Source: Thermocrinis sp. (GTDB lineage Bacteria > Aquificota > Aquificia > Aquificales > Aquificaceae). Taken from it: a stretch of 46,580 nt of DNA. Every line of letters begins with the position of its first letter. The stretch's first letter is position 1. Both the position numbers and the translations under genes were made by a program. Below are positions 43,197 to 46,580 of the stretch, one piece after another. The notes under the pieces were generated by a model. That model did not search any database and was not told where the DNA came from. It was given only the letters and a program-made list of their open reading frames with translations. Location: positions 1 to 46,580 of the forward strand of contig JAPYWH010000010.1 in NCBI GenBank assembly GCA_028276475.1, given 5' to 3'.

Positions 43197-44078
43197 TTAT
43201 ATTTTATCACCCTTCTTTATCCTGTTTATGATCCTGCTCACCTCTTTGAAGTTCTTCACTCCGTACAGCTTCATTACTACGCGCCTTTGGAGGGCTGGCT
43301 CCAACTTTAAAAAGCCCTCCCTTCCTTCCTCTTTTACCCTCAAAAGGGCAGTCTGGACTAACTTTTCAAGAAGCTCGTTCTCTTCCTTTAAAATCTCCCT
43401 CATCCTAAGCAAGCTTTCTTCTAAGTTTGGGTTTATAGCCTTTAGCTCGGGCACCACCCTGTGCCTTATTCTGTTCCTTGCCAAAGAAAGGTCATAGTTG
43501 GTGGAATCCTCCACCCACTCAATGGCTTGCTTTTTGGCAAAATCCTCTATCTCCTGCCGGGTGGCAAGGTAAAAAGGTCTTACAATGTTGCCTTCCACTG
43601 GTTCAAAGCCCAAAAGTCCCTCAAGCCCCGTGCCCCGTGTGAGCCAAAGAATTATAGTCTCCACCAAGTCCCCCAGGTGATGGGCAGTTGCTACCAGGTC
43701 AAAACCTTCCCTTTTTCTCACCTCTTCAAAGAGTCTGTATCTTTCCTCCCTTGCGACAGCCTCTATGTTGCCTCCCCTTTTTTTGGCTAAGCTCGGCACA
43801 TCCACCCTCTCCACAAAGAGCTCTAAGGAGTATTTTTGGGCGAAACTTCTTGCAAAGTTCTCATCCCTGTAAGATTCCTCTCCCCTCAAAAGATGGTTTA
43901 TGTGTAAAAGGGCTAAGCGTTTGATCTTTAAGGGCTCTTTTAACCTTTGCAGGGCTACCGCTAAAGAAGATGAGTCTATGCCCCCAGAGAAAGCCACAAG
44001 AATAGCACTGTTGGGAGGGATCAGCTTTGTCTTCCTTTGTAAGGTTATAACCTTCCTCAGAAGGCTATGATATGCCAT
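43197..44078 (-). CDS. tilS: tRNA(Ile)-lysidine synthase, short form
   Basis: The 293-residue protein has the ATP PP-loop ILVAFSGGIDSSSLAVAL, then ALLHINHLLRGEES, and the tRNA-handling segment VATAHHLGDLVETIILWLTRGTGLEGLLGF. It changes the wobble C of tRNA-Ile(CAU) to lysidine. It lacks the large C-terminal TilS_C domain of E. coli, as in the short Aquifex form. The ATG overlaps the gcvT stop by one base (TAATG), so the two are coupled. The operon continues into hemerythrin. Confidence 0.95.
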   Translation of the reverse strand: MAYHSLLRKVITLQRKTKLIPPNSAILVAFSGGIDSSSLAVALQRLKEPLKIKRLALLHINHLLRGEESYRDENFARSFAQKYSLELFVERVDVPSLAKKRGGNIEAVAREERYRLFEEVRKREGFDLVATAHHLGDLVETIILWLTRGTGLEGLLGFEPVEGNIVRPFYLATRQEIEDFAKKQAIEWVEDSTNYDLSLARNRIRHRVVPELKAINPNLEESLLRMREILKEENELLEKLVQTALLRVKEEGREGFLKLEPALQRRVVMKLYGVKNFKEVSRIINRIKKGDKI

Positions 44079-45100
44079 TACCTTATGAAGGGATACCTTC
44101 TTAGAACTGCCCTTACGGGCTTTTCCCTAATTACAAGCTCAACCTCTGCGCCCTCTTGCAGATATTCCCTATCCACAAAGCAAAGGGCTATGCCCTTTTT
44201 TAAGGTGGGCGAAAAGGTTCCGCTTGAGATCACGCCTATTTCTCTGCCTTTCATCTCTATTCGGTAGCCTTCCCTAGGCACACCCTTCTCTTGCAGCTCA
44301 AGACCAAAAAGCTTTCTCTGTGGCTCCTTTGAAAACATCTTATCCTTCCCTAAAAAGTCCTTTTCCCTGCTTACAAACCTGTCTAAGCTTGCCATCAGAG
44401 GAGAGATATCCTCCGAAAGTTCGTGTCCATACAGAGGCATGCCCGCCTCTATCCTCAAAACATCCCTCGCACCAAGCCCACAGGTTTGCACCTCCTTTGA
44501 AAGGGTCTCAAAAATTTCAACGCCCTCCTTGATGGGTGCGTAAATTTCAAAGCCGTCCTCTCCTGTGTAGCCTGTGCGGGAAATTATTACATTCCCAAAG
44601 GTCAAAAAGTTGTATCTTTTCAAACCACTAACTTCAAAATACTTTTTCAACTTTTCCTCTGCGGACTTGCCCTGAAGGGCTATTTGCACACTCTGAAAGG
44701 TCCAATCTTCCACAGTTAGACCCCAAGAGGTAAGCCAGTTTAAAACCTTCTCCCTGTTTATGCTGTTTACACACAAAAAGTATTCCTCCTCCCCCATCAT
44801 ATAAACAGTTATATCGTCCTTTACACCTCCTCTCTCGTTGACCAATAAGTTATACTGCACTTTGCGGTATTTGAGTTTGTCCAAGGAGTTGGTAGTCAAA
44901 AAGTCCAGCTTTTGTTTTGCATCTTTTCCCCTAATCCAAAGCCTTCCCATGTGGGATATATCAAAAAGTCCCGCAGAACTCCTGACCGCCATAACCTCCT
45001 CCACTATGGAGGAATACTGCAAAGGCATTTGGTATCCCGCAAACTCCGTAAATTTTGCCCTTAATTGGATGTGTAAAGGATGCAGAGGTGTAGTTTTCAT
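44078..45100 (-). CDS. gcvT: Glycine-cleavage system T protein (aminomethyltransferase)
   Basis: The 340-residue protein has the GCV_T folate-binding fold: FAGYQMPLQYSSIVEEVMAV, LFDISHMGRLWI, GVKDDITVYMMGEEEYFLCV, ISRTGYTGEDGFEIYAP and GARDVLRIEAGMPLYGHEL. It moves the methylene unit from aminomethylated H protein to tetrahydrofolate. No gcvH or gcvP is adjacent. It starts the leftward operon that runs to ychF. A consensus TATAAT stands exactly six bases before the ATG and no Shine-Dalgarno is present, so a leaderless mRNA is expected. Confidence 0.96.
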   Translation of the reverse strand: MKTTPLHPLHIQLRAKFTEFAGYQMPLQYSSIVEEVMAVRSSAGLFDISHMGRLWIRGKDAKQKLDFLTTNSLDKLKYRKVQYNLLVNERGGVKDDITVYMMGEEEYFLCVNSINREKVLNWLTSWGLTVEDWTFQSVQIALQGKSAEEKLKKYFEVSGLKRYNFLTFGNVIISRTGYTGEDGFEIYAPIKEGVEIFETLSKEVQTCGLGARDVLRIEAGMPLYGHELSEDISPLMASLDRFVSREKDFLGKDKMFSKEPQRKLFGLELQEKGVPREGYRIEMKGREIGVISSGTFSPTLKKGIALCFVDREYLQEGAEVELVIREKPVRAVLRRYPFIR

Positions 45101-45106
45101 AGAAAA

Positions 45107-45112
45107 ATTATA
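45107..45112 (-). promoter_or_regulatory. -10 box TATAAT for gcvT, leaderless spacing
   Basis: TATAAT on the minus strand ends six bases before the gcvT ATG (45100), predicting transcription from the start codon itself. Confidence 0.65.
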
Positions 45113-45114
45113 CT

Positions 45115-45228
45115 TTAAAGCTTTGATTCAACTCTATGTATAAACCAAAATACTACTCCCAAGGCTAAAATCACAAGAGAGAGTGTTATCAGCTCCTGAA
45201 CCTTCTCGGGAGACAAAGAGATTATCAA
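45115..45228 (-). CDS. Possible small single-helix membrane protein, maybe a frameshift remnant
   Basis: A 37-codon frame from a TTG at 45228 reads ISLSPEKVQELITLSLVILA and then LGVVFWFIHRVESKL, a short amphipathic part and one membrane helix. The same frame is open upstream to about 45294 but lacks ATG. An ATG at 45292 in the neighbouring frame gives MDKRREILQLF and stops; removing one T from the run at 45261-45264 would join the two into a 58-residue protein. It ends just before the gcvT -10 box. No family is recognised; reality is uncertain. Confidence 0.3.
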   Translation of the reverse strand: MIISLSPEKVQELITLSLVILALGVVFWFIHRVESKL

Positions 45229-45305
45229 TACCTTTCTTATACTTCGGGTGAGAAGTTCAGAAAAGCTGGAGGATTTCTCTCCTTTTGTCCATCAGTGCTA
45301 TTTGC

Positions 45306-45311
45306 TATAAT
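45306..45311 (+). promoter_or_regulatory. -10 box TATAAT for the 45330 gene (normal leader)
   Basis: TATAAT ends 18 bases before the ATG at 45330, with GAGGAG in between as ribosome site, so this is a leadered start, unlike its paralog at 45800. Confidence 0.55.
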
Positions 45312-45329
45312 CTAAAAGAGGAGTAGAAA

Positions 45330-45776
45330 ATGGAGTTTTTAAAGAGCCTTTTTGAACAAATCAAGGAAATTTTTCTCGGCAAGAAAGAAGAGGGCAGGAA
45401 GTTTTTGGGGTATTTCAGGCAAAAGCGGTTAAAGTTTTTGGAGGAGTTCATAGGCATGGACCTTGGTGCTTACAAGAGAAATACAAGACCATTCATAGGC
45501 TACACATCGGGTAATTGGCTTTTTGTGTTATTTTTAACTTCCCAAAAGAAGGGAAGGTCCTATAGAGTGGATGTTAGCCTGTGTAAGAAAAAAGGATGTC
45601 CAAGATACAGGTTTGCACCGGAGTCTTATCTCTTTTACGACTCAAAACATCAGGGGATTTACTTTTACAAATTGCCCAAAAACCTCGTAAAAGATTACGT
45701 ATTTTGTGGTTATTGTGAGGGGCTGGAACACCTTGACAAGTTGAGAATAAAAGAGGTTATTAGTGAAAAGATTTAA
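45330..45776 (+). CDS. Unknown cysteine-motif protein, first tandem paralog
   Basis: The 148-residue protein is of a family I do not recognise. It has a helical N-terminus, then DLGAYKRNTRPFIGYTSGNW, a hydrophobic strand LFVLFLTS, YRVDVSLCKKKGC, and near the end LPKNLVKDYVFCGYCEGLEH with LDKL. The C-x4-C and C-x2-C pairs suggest one zinc site. The protein is clearly paralogous to the next gene, about 23 bases downstream. GAGGAG precedes the ATG. No signal peptide or membrane anchor is seen. Confidence 0.75.
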   Translation: MEFLKSLFEQIKEIFLGKKEEGRKFLGYFRQKRLKFLEEFIGMDLGAYKRNTRPFIGYTSGNWLFVLFLTSQKKGRSYRVDVSLCKKKGCPRYRFAPESYLFYDSKHQGIYFYKLPKNLVKDYVFCGYCEGLEHLDKLRIKEVISEKI

Positions 45777-45786
45777 AAGTCCATGC

Positions 45787-45792
45787 TATAAT
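45787..45792 (+). promoter_or_regulatory. -10 box TATAAT for the 45800 gene, near-leaderless spacing
   Basis: TATAAT ends seven bases before the ATG at 45800. No Shine-Dalgarno lies between; a GGAGG is present only inside the gene just after the ATG. Confidence 0.55.
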
Positions 45793-45799
45793 TTAAGCA

Positions 45800-46267
45800 A
45801 TGGAGGTGGGGTTTTCTAATAGCTTTTTCCAACAGCTTCAGGAATTAGTCAGACAAAGAAAAGAGCTGGAGGGTAAAAAGTTCTTGGGAATATTTAACCA
45901 AGATAATCTCAGGGTTCTTGAGGAACTATTAAAAACAGACCTTGGCACCCACAAAAGAGAGCGCAGACCTTTTATTGGCTATTTTTACAGTCAGTGGCTG
46001 TTTTTATGTTTTTTAACAAGAGAAAACCACGGTAATGTTATGAGGGTAGACCTATCCCTTTGCAACAAGAAAAAGGAATGCAGTAAGCTACAAGACATAT
46101 CCTACGCCTTTTACGATAGAAAAAACAGAGGGTTTTACCTATACAGACTTCCCAAGGATCTTATCAAAGACTATATCTTCTGCGGTTTTTGTAAAGATTT
46201 GGAGCATATAGATAAGTTAAATGTTATAGAGGAAAGAGGCTATGGACTACAGGGAGCTTTTAATTAG
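45800..46267 (+). CDS. Unknown cysteine-motif protein, second tandem paralog
   Basis: The 155-residue protein matches its upstream neighbour through most of its length: FLGIFNQDNLRVLEELL, DLGTHKRERRPFIGYFYSQW, MRVDLSLCNKKKECSK and LPKDLIKDYIFCGFCKDLEH with IDKL. Shared, probably functional features are K/R-R-x-x-RPFIGY, W-L-F, RVD-x-SLC-x-KK, a C-x4/5-C pair and a C-x2-C pair. It ends 26 bases inside the next gene, so these two are translationally coupled. No known function. Confidence 0.77.
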   Translation: MEVGFSNSFFQQLQELVRQRKELEGKKFLGIFNQDNLRVLEELLKTDLGTHKRERRPFIGYFYSQWLFLCFLTRENHGNVMRVDLSLCNKKKECSKLQDISYAFYDRKNRGFYLYRLPKDLIKDYIFCGFCKDLEHIDKLNVIEERGYGLQGAFN

Positions 46268-46580
46268 ATTTGCGGAGGGACGAGAAACTCCGCAGGAAAG
46301 GGAGTTCATAAAGAACTCCACTGCAAGGCTTATAAGACAAAGGGGAAAGGATGAAATCTTTAGAAGAAATTGGGGAGATGACTACTTAGAGGACATTCTT
46401 TCGGAGCTGAGAGAAAGGTTGATTCTTTATAAAAGGGCTATAGAAGAAAAAACCTTTATAAACTGGCAGTATTTTTTAAGAATAGTCAGGTCTTGCGTGG
46501 AAGAGTTCTATAGCAAAATCAGACCATCTGAGGAGGTCCCTTACGATGCGTTAAAGAAAAAAACAGAACAGGACGACAGA
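46242..46580 (+). CDS. Partial protein, possibly sigma-70 region 2-like, runs off the window
   Basis: An ATG at 46242 with GAGGAAAGAGG just upstream opens a frame to the window edge (113 codons), overlapping the previous gene by 26 bases. The visible part is helical and charged. GDDYLEDILSELRERLILYK and FINWQYFLRIVRSCVEEFYS have the spacing and some residues of ECF sigma region 2 (acidic DD...E, then aromatic-W-x-Y-F-x-x-I-x-R). This resemblance is by eye and the expected HTH part would lie outside the window. The start MDYRELLIRFAEGRETPQER is unlike typical ECF starts. Confidence 0.6.
   Translation, partial: MDYRELLIRFAEGRETPQEREFIKNSTARLIRQRGKDEIFRRNWGDDYLEDILSELRERLILYKRAIEEKTFINWQYFLRIVRSCVEEFYSKIRPSEEVPYDALKKKTEQDDR

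Overview
The window looks like chromosomal DNA from a thermophilic, chemolithoautotrophic member of the Aquificales (Hydrogenobacter/Thermocrinis-like). The grounds are a Sox thiosulfate-oxidation cluster without soxCD, a metal-type KdsA, a short TilS without the usual C-terminal domain, NuoG standing alone, extremely tight gene packing (ATGA overlaps and convergent 3' overlaps nearly everywhere) and Lys/Glu-rich proteins. The lineage is inferred from protein character; no database was searched.

Region 1 (1-11.9 kb) is a surface-polysaccharide locus. A 5'-truncated WecA/MraY-type sugar-phosphate transferase reads right. A long leftward unit (11878 down to 508) encodes an O-antigen ligase-like protein, a GT9 transferase, a MurJ/Wzx-like flippase, a methyltransferase, an AT-rich GT9-like protein, an AsnB amidotransferase, a GT4 carrying a perfect 132-bp internal tandem duplication, a nucleotide-sugar dehydrogenase and a second GT4.

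Region 2 (11.9-18.0 kb) holds housekeeping genes: def, an ACT-domain protein, small TPR and hypothetical genes, a GlcD-type oxidase, nth (with a His in place of one cluster Cys), prmA, a secreted protein, a DUF429 protein and tadA.

Region 3 (18.06-19.1 kb) is a CRISPR array of 16 repeats and 15 spacers, one spacer present twice, with no cas genes in the window. About 500 bp of non-coding DNA follows it, holding a probable leader, five 8-bp-phased TTACGG-type elements and the hsp20 promoter.

Region 4 (19.6-27.5 kb) carries hsp20, kdsA, purF, a UbiD-family decarboxylase, a helical hypothetical protein, an outer-membrane beta-barrel protein, metK, an AcuC-type deacetylase and a small membrane protein.

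Region 5 (27.6-34.0 kb) is the sulfur-oxidation operon: thioredoxin-like protein, soxY, soxZ, soxA, soxX, soxB, a double-DUF302 secreted protein and a frameshifted metallo-beta-lactamase-fold (MBL) gene. Its intact paralog lies downstream of nuoG.

Region 6 (34.0-46.58 kb) contains a TPR protein, a sirtuin, an HTH/NosL-like fusion, nuoG-MBL-GT4, and a leftward operon gcvT-tilS-hemerythrin-membrane protein-TPR-like-ychF. It ends in two tandem paralogs of an unknown cysteine-motif family followed by a partial, possibly sigma-like gene.

A theme across the window is that many first-in-operon genes have a TATAAT/TAAAAT box 5-9 nt before the start codon and no Shine-Dalgarno sequence. This predicts leaderless mRNAs, whereas operon-internal genes usually have strong GGAGG sites or ATGA coupling.
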